DNA from: Tepidamorphaceae bacterium
Lineage (GTDB): Bacteria; Pseudomonadota; Alphaproteobacteria; Rhizobiales; Tepidamorphaceae
Reading direction: 5' to 3'
NCBI GenBank assembly: GCA_028279445.1
Contig: JANQNT010000004.1
Location: forward strand, 1-64,000
DNA: 64,000 nucleotides
The notes beneath the pieces are model-generated. The model was given only the letters and a program-made list of their open reading frames with translations. It was not told where the DNA came from and did not search any database. This document shows positions 43,781-51,864 of the stretch, one piece after another. Position 1 is the stretch's first letter, and every line of letters starts with the position of its first letter. Made by a program: the position numbers and the translations under genes.

Positions 43781-44683
43781 ATGGCAGCGCCGGAACCCAA
43801 GCCCGAGTTTCTCACCACGCGCGAGGTGGCGGCACTTCTGCGCGTGCGCGAGCGCAAGGTGTACGACATGGCCGCCGCCGGCGAGATCCCGTGCCGCCGG
43901 GTGACGGGCAAGCTGCTGTTCCCCAGTGCAGAGATCGAGGCCTGGCTTGCCGGTGGCCAAAGCGCACCAACAGCGCGGCCCGAACCGCACCGCGCCACCG
44001 CGAACGTGGTCGCCGGCAGCCACGATCCGCTACTCGACTGGGCGATCCGCGCATCGGGTTCGGGACTGGCGACCTTCTTCGATGGCAGTCTGGACGGGCT
44101 GGAGCGGCTTGGCCGCGGCGAGGCTGCCGCGGCGGGCCTGCATGTCTACGAGCCGGACCGCGACGACTGGAACATCGCCCATGTGGAGACCACGCTCACC
44201 GATGGGTCGGCCGCGCTGGTTGAATGGGCGAAACGCAGCCACGGCCTGATCGTCGCTGCCGGCGATACCGCCATCGCAGGCTTCAGCGATCTCGCGGGCA
44301 AGCGCATCGTGCGCCGCCAGCCATCGGCCGGCGCGGCGATCCTGTTTTTGCATCTGCTGGCCAGGGCGGGCCTGAAAGAAGCCGATGTGCGCTTTCTCGA
44401 TGACACGGCGCGCACCGAGACGGAAGCCGCCAGCGCGGTTGCCGCCGGCGAGGCCGATGCCGCGCCCGGTCTTGAAGCGGTGGCGCATCAGTTCGGCCTT
44501 GGGTTCGTGCCGCTGGCGACGGAGCGCTTCGACCTCGCCGTCGACCGGCGCGCCTGGTTCGAACCGCCGCTGCAGACGCTGATGACGTTCGCCGGGAGCG
44601 ATGCCTTCGCGGCCAAGGCCAGGGCGCTCGGCGGCTACGACATTTCCGGCCTCGGCACGGTCCGCTGGAACGCGCCCGGATGA
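43781..44683 (+). CDS. HTH regulator fused to a periplasmic-binding-fold domain
   Basis: 300 aa. Residues ~10-56 are an excisionase/MerR-like DNA-binding module (FLTTREVAALLRVRERKVYDMA with PCRRVTGKLLFPSAEIEAWL). From about 75 the chain resembles a type II periplasmic-binding domain used as a cytosolic ligand sensor (LVAAGDTAIAGFSDLAGKRI, GEADAAPGLEAVAHQFGLGF). This architecture is known for oxyanion-responsive regulators, and the tungstate transporter genes next door make tungstate or molybdate the likely ligand. Its end overlaps the methyltransferase start (ATGA). Confidence 0.8.
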   Translation: MAAPEPKPEFLTTREVAALLRVRERKVYDMAAAGEIPCRRVTGKLLFPSAEIEAWLAGGQSAPTARPEPHRATANVVAGSHDPLLDWAIRASGSGLATFFDGSLDGLERLGRGEAAAAGLHVYEPDRDDWNIAHVETTLTDGSAALVEWAKRSHGLIVAAGDTAIAGFSDLAGKRIVRRQPSAGAAILFLHLLARAGLKEADVRFLDDTARTETEAASAVAAGEADAAPGLEAVAHQFGLGFVPLATERFDLAVDRRAWFEPPLQTLMTFAGSDAFAAKARALGGYDISGLGTVRWNAPG

Positions 44684-45306
44684 CGGACATGGGCGCGGCG
44701 GACTGGGATGCTCGCTACCGGGACTGTCCGGTGAGCCCGTTCGGCGACGAACCGGGGAACTGGCTGCGCACCATGCTCGGACGCTGTGATCCCAAGCCCC
44801 GCTCGGCCCTGATGATCGCCGATGGCGACGGGCGCAACGGCGCATGGCTCGCCGGTCAGGGGCTGGACGTGACCGCAATCGACCTGTCGCCGGAGGCGAC
44901 ACGCCTGGCCGAAGCGCGGGACGCGGCGGCTGGCGTAACTGTCACGCGCCTGACCGCCGACATCGCCGAATGGCGACCCGCGGAAGCACGCTGGGAGATG
45001 GCCGGCGTCCTCTTCCTGCACGGACCGGCCGACCTGCGCCGCACCGCCGTGCGCCGGGCGGTCTGCGCGCTTGCACCCGGCAGTCTGCTGCTGGTGGAGG
45101 GTTTTGCGCCGAGGCGCGGCGCCCAGCGCAAGCCCGGACCCGACGATGCCGCCAGCCGCTACCACCTGGACGAACTGAAGCGCTGGTGCACGGGGTTTGA
45201 GCTGATCGAGGCGACAAGCGGCGAAGTTCGCCTCGACGACGGGCCGCGCCACCGCGGCCTCGCCGACGTGATCCGCTTCGCCGCCCACAAACCGCACGCG
45301 GGTTGA
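44680..45306 (+). CDS. Class I SAM-dependent methyltransferase (TehB-like)
   Basis: 208-aa Rossmann-fold methyltransferase. SAM-binding motif I is degenerate (LMIADGDGRNGAWLA), and motif II is VTAIDLSPEA. It resembles the TehB/thiopurine-type group, whose members methylate tellurite, thiols or small molecules. The substrate is unknown. It is translationally coupled to the oxyanion-type regulator and ends seven bases from the convergent tupA. Confidence 0.78.
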   Translation: MTDMGAADWDARYRDCPVSPFGDEPGNWLRTMLGRCDPKPRSALMIADGDGRNGAWLAGQGLDVTAIDLSPEATRLAEARDAAAGVTVTRLTADIAEWRPAEARWEMAGVLFLHGPADLRRTAVRRAVCALAPGSLLLVEGFAPRRGAQRKPGPDDAASRYHLDELKRWCTGFELIEATSGEVRLDDGPRHRGLADVIRFAAHKPHAG

Positions 45307-45313
45307 CAGCCGC

Positions 45314-46144
45314 TCAGTTCACCTTGGCCGGATCGGCGTTGGGGAAGAAGAGCTGCTGGCCATCGCGCGTGTAATCGGCGATCTCCTGCTGACCCTCTTG
45401 CGACAGCAGCCAGTCGATGAAGCTCTGCGCCTTCTCGGCACGCACGTTCGGGCATTTCTCCGGGTTCACCGCGATGACGCCGTACTGGTTGAACAGCGCC
45501 GCGTCCCCCTCGACGTGGATCTCGAAGTCGCCCTTGTTGCCGAAGGCGATCCAGGTGGCCCGGTCGGTAATGGTATAGGCGCCCATGCCCACGGCCGTGT
45601 TCAGCGTCGCGCCCATGCCGGAGCCGGTCTCACGATACCAGGTGCCGCTGGCGCTCGCCGGATCGACGGCGGCGGCGGCCCACAGTGAAAGCTCCTTCTT
45701 GTGGGTACCGCTGTCATCACCGCGCGAGGCGAAGGGTGCTTGCACCTCGCCGATCGCGCCGAGCGCCGCGCCCACATCGCTGGCACCGGCGATGCCGGCC
45801 GGATCGTCCGCCGGGCCGACGATGACGAAATCGTTGTACATGACATCCGCGCGCGACACCCCGTAGCCGTCGGCGACGAACTTCTCCTCCGCCGGCTTGG
45901 CATGCACCAGCAGCACGTCGCCATCGCAGTTGCGCGCGTTCTTGATCGCCTGGCCCGTGCCCACGGCCACGACGCGCACCTCGATACCGGTCTTGTCGGT
46001 GAAGCCCGGCAGCAGGGCGTCGTAGAGACCGGAATTCTGTGTCGAGGTGGTCGACTGCACGATGATGAACGTGTCCTCGGCGGCAGCACTGCCGGCAAAG
46101 GCCAGCAGTCCGGCGGCGAACGCGAGTGCCTTGATCGGTTTCAT
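45314..46144 (-). CDS. tupA: Tungstate ABC transporter substrate-binding protein
   Basis: Periplasmic tungstate receptor. A Sec signal of about 22 residues (ending GSAAAE) is followed by IIVQSTTSTQNSGLYDALLP, where the TTSTxxSGL motif is the TupA oxyanion site. Further blocks are GDVLLVHAKPAEEKFV, FASRGDDSGTHKKEL (second oxyanion loop) and WYRETGSGMGATLN. The length of 276 aa is typical. Gene order on the strand is tupB-tupC-tupA. Confidence 0.92.
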   Translation of the reverse strand: MKPIKALAFAAGLLAFAGSAAAEDTFIIVQSTTSTQNSGLYDALLPGFTDKTGIEVRVVAVGTGQAIKNARNCDGDVLLVHAKPAEEKFVADGYGVSRADVMYNDFVIVGPADDPAGIAGASDVGAALGAIGEVQAPFASRGDDSGTHKKELSLWAAAAVDPASASGTWYRETGSGMGATLNTAVGMGAYTITDRATWIAFGNKGDFEIHVEGDAALFNQYGVIAVNPEKCPNVRAEKAQSFIDWLLSQEGQQEIADYTRDGQQLFFPNADPAKVN

Positions 46145-46182
46145 GGATGGAGTTCCTTTTGACGTTTTCTGGAGGGGGAAGA

Positions 46183-46962
46183 TCAGACCAGCAGTTCGCC
46201 GGCCATGTAGGCGCGCGCGGCATCCGATTGCGGCCGGTCGAAGAACCGTCGCGCCGGCGTCACCTCGGTCAGCCGACCGCGGTGGATGAAGGCGACCTCG
46301 CCGGCCATGCGCCGGGCCTGGCCGCGCTGATGGGTGACCAGCACTGTCTTGACGCCGGCGTCGGCCGCGCGATGCACTAGGCCCTCGATGATCGCCGTCG
46401 ACTGCGGATCGAGGCTGGCGGTCGGTTCGTCCAGCAGCAGCAGGTCGGGATCGGCGGCCAGCGCGCGGACCATGGACAGGCGCTGCTGCTCGCCGGCGGA
46501 GAGCACCCGCGCCGGCCGCTCGCCACGGTCTTCGAGCTGGGCCAGAGAAAGCAAGTGCGCGATGCGCTCAGCACGCGCGCCGCGCGGGACGCCATAGGCG
46601 GCGAGCGCATGATCGAGATTGGCCCTGACCGTCCGGCGCAGCATGACGGGACGCTGGAAGACGAGACCCACCGAATGGCGGAGCGGCGTCTCGCGTCCGG
46701 CCCAGCGAATGGTGCCGGAGGTCGGCTTCAACAGCCCGGCGATCAGGCGCAGCGTCAGGCTCTTGCCGGCGCCGTTGGGACCCATCAGGACAGTGACGTC
46801 GGCGCCCTCAAGGGTCAGCGAGAGATCGCCGATCAGCGCCGCATCGCGGGCCGCATAACCGACCTGATCGAGCACCACGGGCAGGGTTTCGCCGTCGCGC
46901 CGCCGCGGCCCTGCCGCGTTGCCGGAAACATCCCCGTCGACGGGCAGGTCACGCATGGACAT
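46183..46962 (-). CDS. tupC: Tungstate ABC transporter ATP-binding protein
   Basis: Complete ATPase domain: Walker A MGPNGAGKS, Q-loop VFQRPVMLRR, signature LSAGEQQRLS, Walker B LLLLDEP and switch His VTHQ. About 30 residues precede the domain, and ATG 46956 is an alternative start to 46962. It overlaps the tupB end by 14 bp and precedes tupA by 38 bp. Confidence 0.9.
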   Translation of the reverse strand: MSMRDLPVDGDVSGNAAGPRRRDGETLPVVLDQVGYAARDAALIGDLSLTLEGADVTVLMGPNGAGKSLTLRLIAGLLKPTSGTIRWAGRETPLRHSVGLVFQRPVMLRRTVRANLDHALAAYGVPRGARAERIAHLLSLAQLEDRGERPARVLSAGEQQRLSMVRALAADPDLLLLDEPTASLDPQSTAIIEGLVHRAADAGVKTVLVTHQRGQARRMAGEVAFIHRGRLTEVTPARRFFDRPQSDAARAYMAGELLV

Positions 46963-47656
46963 GGCGCTCCGCGGTGTGGCGCACGCTCATCAGTGCTGCG
47001 TTGATGGTCACCGACATGACGACCAGGATGATGCCGAGCCCGAGCGCCAGCGCCAGCTCGCCGCGCGAGGTCTCCAATGCGATCGCCGTGGTCATGACGC
47101 GGGTGACGTGATTGATGTTGCCGCCTACGATCATTACCGCGCCGACCTCGGCGAAGGCGCGGCCCAGGCCGGCGAGCGCAGCGGTCAGCAGCGAATGGCG
47201 CGCATCCCACAACAGCGTCGCCATCATCCGCCCGCGCGGCAGGTACAGCGAGCGCAGATACTCGTCGTACTCGGCGTTGAGGTCGGCAACCACCTGGCGC
47301 GTCAGCGCCGCGACGATCGGCGTCACCAGGATGGTCTGGGCGATCACCATCGCGGTCGGGGTGTAGAGAAGCTGCAGCACGCCGAGCGGTCCGGCCGCCG
47401 ACAGCATCATGTAGACGACCAGCCCGACCACCACCGGCGGCAGGCCCATCAGCGCGTTGACGAAGACGGTGATGGCGCCGCGGCCGGGAAAGCGCCCGAC
47501 GGCAAGCGCCGCACCCAGCGGCAGCCCGATGAGACAGGCGAAGAACACCGCCGTGAAGGTGACGCGCAGCGACAGCAACACGATTTCCATCAGCGCCGCA
47601 TCACCGGAGACGATCAGCCGGAAGGCTTCCGCGAATGCGGCGCCGAAATCCTGCAC
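46949..47656 (-). CDS. tupB: Tungstate ABC transporter permease
   Basis: Inner-membrane permease of 235 aa with five to six hydrophobic segments and the EAA-type loop near LYLPRGRMMATLLWDARH followed by AGLGRAFAEVGAVMIVGGN. The start is GTG 47656 with AGGAG about seven bases upstream. It is the first gene of tupB-tupC-tupA. A promoter is proposed at 47731-47758. Confidence 0.9.
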   Translation of the reverse strand: MQDFGAAFAEAFRLIVSGDAALMEIVLLSLRVTFTAVFFACLIGLPLGAALAVGRFPGRGAITVFVNALMGLPPVVVGLVVYMMLSAAGPLGVLQLLYTPTAMVIAQTILVTPIVAALTRQVVADLNAEYDEYLRSLYLPRGRMMATLLWDARHSLLTAALAGLGRAFAEVGAVMIVGGNINHVTRVMTTAIALETSRGELALALGLGIILVVMSVTINAALMSVRHTAERHVHA

Positions 47657-47730
47657 GCTGCGTCTCCTTCCCGACGATGCCGGCCGCGCCGGTCTTGTAT
47701 CGTGCTATGCTTTGTTGCGCGTAATTATGT

Positions 47731-47758
47731 ATTTTATGTTGAAATTTCCCGAAAGCAA
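47731..47758 (-). promoter_or_regulatory. Candidate promoter of tupBCA
   Basis: On the minus strand TTGCTT (47753-47758), a 16-bp spacer and TAAAAT (47731-47736) lie in an AT-rich patch about 75 bp before the tupB start. AT-rich partial repeats in and beside the spacer could hold the operator of the divergent regulator family, but no exact palindrome was found. Confidence 0.45.
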
Positions 47759-47768
47759 GGGTCGGCGA

Positions 47769-48842
47769 TCAGGCGAGCAGTCCGGCAATCGCCGCCGCGA
47801 TGACGCGTTCCTCATCGGCCGGCACGACCATGCTCGGCGCGCCCGTCCAGGCGAGCAGCACCTCGATACGCTCGCGCACGGCGCTGGCATGCTCGCCGAT
47901 ACCGCCGGTGAAGGCGATCAGGTCGACACCCTGCATGGCCGCGATCATCGATCCTGCGTGGCGCGCCGCCCAGTGGCAGAAATGCTCGATGGCGAAACCG
48001 GCCTCGGGCGTGCCGGCGGCTTCCAGTTCGCGCATGTCGGAGAGCCCGCCGGACAGCCCCTTCAATCCGCTCTCGCGGGTCAGCAGGTGTTCCGTTTCGT
48101 CGATGCCCAGCTCACGCGCCAGGCGCAGCACAAGTGCTGCATCGAGCGAACCGGAGCGGGTGCCCATGGTCAGCCCTTCCAGCGGCGAGAAGCCCATCGA
48201 CGTGGCCACGCTCCTGCCGTGCCGAATCGCACACACGCTGGCGCCGTTGCCCAGATGCAGCGCCACGACGCGATCGGGTAGCAGCTCTCCCGTCTGTTCC
48301 GGGATACGCTCCACCAGCCCCTGATACGACAGGCCGTGGAAACCGTAGCGGCGATAGCCCTTCTCCCGCAGGGAGGCGGGCAGGGCATAGTGCCGCGCGA
48401 CGTCGGGCTGGGTGGCGTGGAAAGCGGTGTCGAAACAGGCCACCTGCGCCATGTCGGGCGCGAGCGTTTGCAGCGCACGGATGGCGGCGAGCGCCGGCGG
48501 GTTGTGCAGCGGCACCAGCGGGTTCAGGCGCTCCAGCGCGGCGAGCGTATCGTCATCGATGCGTGTTGCCGCGGTGAAGGCATTGCCGCCATGCACCACC
48601 CGGTGCCCGGCGCCGCGCATGTCGGCAAGGGCGAGGCCGGCGGCGTCCAGCGCGTCGCGCAGGACGGCGAAGGCGGCGGCGTGATCGCCCGCCGCCACCG
48701 CTTCGGTCTTGCCGCCGACCTCCAGCCGTGCCGCACCGCCGATCTCGGAAACCGCCGCTTCGAACAGACGCCGCGTCGCCGCATCGTCGAAGACGGCGAG
48801 CTTCAGGCTGGACGAGCCCGCATTGACGCTGAGCAGCATCAC
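47769..48842 (-). CDS. ackA: Acetate/propionate kinase
   Basis: Converts acetyl phosphate and ADP to acetate and ATP. ASKHA-fold signatures are LLSVNAGSSSLKLAVF at the start, GHRVVHGG, ACFDTAFHAT, YRRYGFHGLSYQ, HLGNGASVCAI, TMGTRSGSLD and IAFTGGIGEH. The 357-aa length is shorter than the ~400 of Escherichia coli AckA but typical for many alphaproteobacteria. It follows xsc by 19 bp, so it should use the acetyl phosphate made by Xsc. ATG 48839 is an alternative start. Confidence 0.92.
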   Translation of the reverse strand: MMLLSVNAGSSSLKLAVFDDAATRRLFEAAVSEIGGAARLEVGGKTEAVAAGDHAAAFAVLRDALDAAGLALADMRGAGHRVVHGGNAFTAATRIDDDTLAALERLNPLVPLHNPPALAAIRALQTLAPDMAQVACFDTAFHATQPDVARHYALPASLREKGYRRYGFHGLSYQGLVERIPEQTGELLPDRVVALHLGNGASVCAIRHGRSVATSMGFSPLEGLTMGTRSGSLDAALVLRLARELGIDETEHLLTRESGLKGLSGGLSDMRELEAAGTPEAGFAIEHFCHWAARHAGSMIAAMQGVDLIAFTGGIGEHASAVRERIEVLLAWTGAPSMVVPADEERVIAAAIAGLLA

Positions 48843-48861
48843 CGCCGCCCTGTCCTACCCG

Positions 48862-50640
48862 TCAGGCGCCGGCCTGGGGCCGCATGTCCTCGCGGCTGAT
48901 GCCGGCAACCTGCACCGGCCGCTTCATGGCATCACGCCGGAACGGCTCGCCGAGTTCCTGATTGAGCACGCACTCGATGAAGGTGGTGACGTTGCCGTTC
49001 ATCTGCGCGTCGATGGCCTCGTCCAGCGCGGCGGTCAGTTCGTCCATGGTGGTGACCTGCACGCCCTTGAGCCCGCAGCCTTCCGCCACCTTGGCGTATT
49101 CGACCCCGAGATTGAGTTCGGTGCCGACGAAGTTGTCGTCGAACCACAGCGTCGTGTTGCGCTTCTCCGCGCCCCACTGGTAGTTGCGGAAGATGACCAT
49201 GGTGATCGGCGGCCAGTCGTTGCGCCCACAGGCGGTCATCTCGTTCATGGAGATGCCGAAGGCGCCGTCGCCGGCAAAGCCCACAACGGGCACGTCCGGA
49301 CGGCCGATCTTGGCGCCGAGGATCGCCGGCAGCCCGTAGCCGCACGGCCCGAACAGGCCGGGTGCGAGGTATTTACGCCCCTGATCGAAGCTCGGATAGG
49401 CGTTGCCGATGGCGCAGTTGTTGCCGATGTCCGAGGAGATGATCGCCTCACGCGGCAGCGCGGCCTGGATCACCCGCCACGCCATGCGCGGCGACATGCG
49501 CTCTGGCTCACGCCCGCGTGCGCGCTCGTTCCAGTTGGTGCCGGGATCGTCATCCTCGTGGTCCATCGAGGACAACTGCTGCAGCCAGCGCGACTTGGTC
49601 TCCGCGATCAGGTCCTTGCGGTCCTGACGACCGGCATCGCCGGCGCTTGGCGATAGCTGTTCGAGTATCTGCTCGGCGACGAGCTTGGCGTCCCCCTGAA
49701 TGCCGACAGCGACCTTCTTGGTCAGGCCGATGCGGTCGGGGTTGATGTCGACCTGGATGACCGCCGCGTCCTTGGGCCAGTAGTCGATGCCATAGCCCGG
49801 CAGGGTCGAGAACGGGTTGAGGCGGGTGCCGAGCGCCAGCACCACATCGGCCTTGGCGATCAGCTCCATGGCCGCCTTCGAGCCGTTGTAGCCGAGCGGC
49901 CCGGCGAACAACGGATGCGAGCCGGGGAAGGCGTCGTTGTGCTGGTAGCCGCAGCACACCGGCGCATCGAGCTTTTCCGCCAGCGCCTGGGAGGCGGCGA
50001 TCGCGCCGCCGATGACGACGCCGGCGCCGTTCAGGATCACCGGGAACTTCGCCTCCGACAGCAGCTGCGCGGCTTCTGCGATGGACTCCCGTCCACCCGA
50101 CGGGCGCTCCAGGCGCACGATCTGCGGCAGTTCGATGTCGACGACCTGCGTCCAGTAGTCGCGCGGCACGTTGATCTGCGCCGGCGCACAGCCGCGCCAG
50201 GCCTTCTCGATCACCCGGTTCAGCACCTCCGCCATGCGGGCGGGGTCGCGCACCTCCTCCTGGTAGCAGACCATGTCCTCGAACAGCGCCATCTGCTCGA
50301 TCTCCTGGAAGCCGCCCTGGCCGATGGTCTTGTTGGCCGCCTGCGGGGTGACCAGCAGCATCGGCGTGTGGTTCCAGTACGCGGTCTTGATCGGCGTGAC
50401 GAAGTTGGTGATGCCGGGACCGTTCTGCGCCACTGCCATGCACATCTTGCCGGAGGCGCGGGTGAAGCCGTCGGCGATCATGCCGGCATTGCACTCATGC
50501 GCGCAGTCCCAGAAGGTGATGCCGGCGGCGGGAAACAGGTCGGAGATCGGCATCATGGCCGAACCGATGATGCCGAAGGCATGCTCGATGCCGTGCATCT
50601 GGAGAACCTTCACGAAGGCTTCTTCCGTGGTCATTTTCAT
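48862..50640 (-). CDS. xsc: Sulfoacetaldehyde acetyltransferase
   Basis: ThDP enzyme that converts sulfoacetaldehyde and phosphate to sulfite and acetyl phosphate in taurine and sulfonate breakdown. The N terminus MKMTTEEAFVKVLQMHGIEH, the HECNAGMIADGFTRASGKMC block and the ThDP motif region GDGAFGISMNEM...FRNYQWGAEKRNTT are typical of Xsc. The length is 592 aa. GGAGAGGAGCC precedes ATG 50640. Transcribed with ackA, it yields ATP from a C2 sulfonate. No taurine dehydrogenase or sulfite exporter gene is in the window. Confidence 0.95.
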   Translation of the reverse strand: MKMTTEEAFVKVLQMHGIEHAFGIIGSAMMPISDLFPAAGITFWDCAHECNAGMIADGFTRASGKMCMAVAQNGPGITNFVTPIKTAYWNHTPMLLVTPQAANKTIGQGGFQEIEQMALFEDMVCYQEEVRDPARMAEVLNRVIEKAWRGCAPAQINVPRDYWTQVVDIELPQIVRLERPSGGRESIAEAAQLLSEAKFPVILNGAGVVIGGAIAASQALAEKLDAPVCCGYQHNDAFPGSHPLFAGPLGYNGSKAAMELIAKADVVLALGTRLNPFSTLPGYGIDYWPKDAAVIQVDINPDRIGLTKKVAVGIQGDAKLVAEQILEQLSPSAGDAGRQDRKDLIAETKSRWLQQLSSMDHEDDDPGTNWNERARGREPERMSPRMAWRVIQAALPREAIISSDIGNNCAIGNAYPSFDQGRKYLAPGLFGPCGYGLPAILGAKIGRPDVPVVGFAGDGAFGISMNEMTACGRNDWPPITMVIFRNYQWGAEKRNTTLWFDDNFVGTELNLGVEYAKVAEGCGLKGVQVTTMDELTAALDEAIDAQMNGNVTTFIECVLNQELGEPFRRDAMKRPVQVAGISREDMRPQAGA

Positions 50641-50694
50641 CTGTGTGGCTCCTCTCCCGGCACCCACTGGCGGCAGGCATGCTTTGTTTGCTTG

Positions 50695-50743
50695 GAGCAG
50701 GGTCCGGGCGGAAAACCGGTATCCACTTTTCCTGACCCTGCTC
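50695..50743. repeat. RIME-like palindrome, copy 4
   Basis: GAGCAGGGTC (50695-50704) and GACCCTGCTC (50734-50743) are perfect 10-bp arms enclosing GGAAAA...TTTTCC and the core ACCGGTATCCAC. It lies in the xsc leader, 55 bp before its start codon. Confidence 0.75.
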
Positions 50744-50771
50744 GTCTTGCGATTTTCCATATATTGAAATA

Positions 50772-50814
50772 AATGAGACTTCAAGTCTCATTGAATGAGA
50801 ATTCAAGAATCATC
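50772..50814. promoter_or_regulatory. Two tandem 21-bp palindromes between xsc and the IclR gene
   Basis: Site 1 (50772-50792) is perfect: AATGAGACTT-C-AAGTCTCATT. Site 2 (50794-50814) is a degenerate copy: AATGAGAATT-C-AAGAATCATC. Their centres are 22 bp apart, two helical turns, so both face the same side of the DNA. The location between divergent xsc and the regulator fits an IclR operator controlling both. Confidence 0.75.
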
Positions 50815-50826
50815 CGGGACACCACC

Positions 50827-51624
50827 ATGACCATGGCCGCAAACACCGAACCACCTGAGCAGGAAACCGCACCGATCCCCACCAACCTGCGCCTGCTGAT
50901 GGTGCTGGAAGAGGTGGTGCGCGCCGGCGTCCCGGTGACCGCGACCGAGGCGAACGCGGCGCTTGGCCTGCCCAAGCCGACCATCCACCGCCTGTTCGCG
51001 ACGCTGGAGCAGGAAGGCTTCCTGCAGCGCGAACTGAACGGGCGCGCCTATACGCCCGGACGCCGCCTGCGTCGCCTGGCGCTGGGCACCATGTCCTCGA
51101 TGCGCGAGCGCTCGGCGCGCGCGGCCATTCTCAATGCCCTTGCCGAAGAACTGGGCGAGACCTGCAACATAGCCGTGCCGGACCGCGATGCGATGGTCTA
51201 TCTTGACCGCGTCGAGACCACCTGGCCGCTGCGCGTGCAGATGCCGGTCGGCACGCGCGTGCCGCTCCACTGCACCGCCGGCGGCAAGATGTTCCTGAGC
51301 ACCCTCAACGACACGCACCTGGCGCGATATCTCGACGCGGCCAAGCTGAGCGCACATACCCAGCGCACGATCACCGATCCCGTCCGCCTGGCCGAGGAGA
51401 TCGCCGCGATCCGCGAGCGGGGCTATGCCATGGAGAACGAGGAGTTCATGGATGGCATGATCTGCGTGGCGGTGCCGGTCACCGGCCAGCACGGCGCGCT
51501 GATTTCCACCCTGTCATTCCACGCACCCACCCAGCGCATGACGCTGGACGAGGCGCTTGCGCACCTGCCGCGCCTGCGCCGTAGCGCCGAGGAATTGTCC
51601 CGGCTGGCGCTGGAGGACGACTAG
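50827..51624 (+). CDS. IclR family transcriptional regulator
   Basis: 265-aa regulator. The N-terminal winged helix (about residues 18-75) has VTATEANAALGLPKPTIHRLFATLEQ, and a C-terminal ligand-binding IclR domain has PLHCTAGGKMFLS and GYAMENEEFMDGMICVAVPV. It diverges from xsc-ackA and probably controls it, which would differ from the GntR-type TauR usual for taurine genes. ATG 50827 is chosen over an upstream frame running through the operator. Its TAG stop is part of the 108-bp repeat copy 2. Confidence 0.88.
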   Translation: MTMAANTEPPEQETAPIPTNLRLLMVLEEVVRAGVPVTATEANAALGLPKPTIHRLFATLEQEGFLQRELNGRAYTPGRRLRRLALGTMSSMRERSARAAILNALAEELGETCNIAVPDRDAMVYLDRVETTWPLRVQMPVGTRVPLHCTAGGKMFLSTLNDTHLARYLDAAKLSAHTQRTITDPVRLAEEIAAIRERGYAMENEEFMDGMICVAVPVTGQHGALISTLSFHAPTQRMTLDEALAHLPRLRRSAEELSRLALEDD

Positions 51625-51728
51625 ATCATCCTGTGTTTGGGCTGACTCAACCCAAACACAGAAAAGATGATCGATTCTAGAGAATTAGAGCAACTTATCT
51701 GCGCCGATCCCGGCACAGGTTGCTCTAG
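51621..51728. repeat. 108-bp double-hairpin repeat, copy 2
   Basis: Same length and layout as 20349-20456 with eight substitutions (about 93% identity). Most changes fall in the loops and the linker between the hairpins; one (GGCGCAG to GGCACAG) weakens the second stem. The first bases CTAG supply the stop codon of the IclR gene, so the reading frame ends exactly where the repeat begins. Confidence 0.85.
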
Positions 51729-51864
51729 GGGCCTGACAACGTCTGCTCTTGGGGCGACAACGCCCAGGACAACACGATCAGCAGATTCGAGGCCGAGAGT
51801 GTGGTGCAGGCTGGCTTCATCCGGGTACCGGCCGACCGGTTCGCAAAAGGCACGTTCGGCGGCC

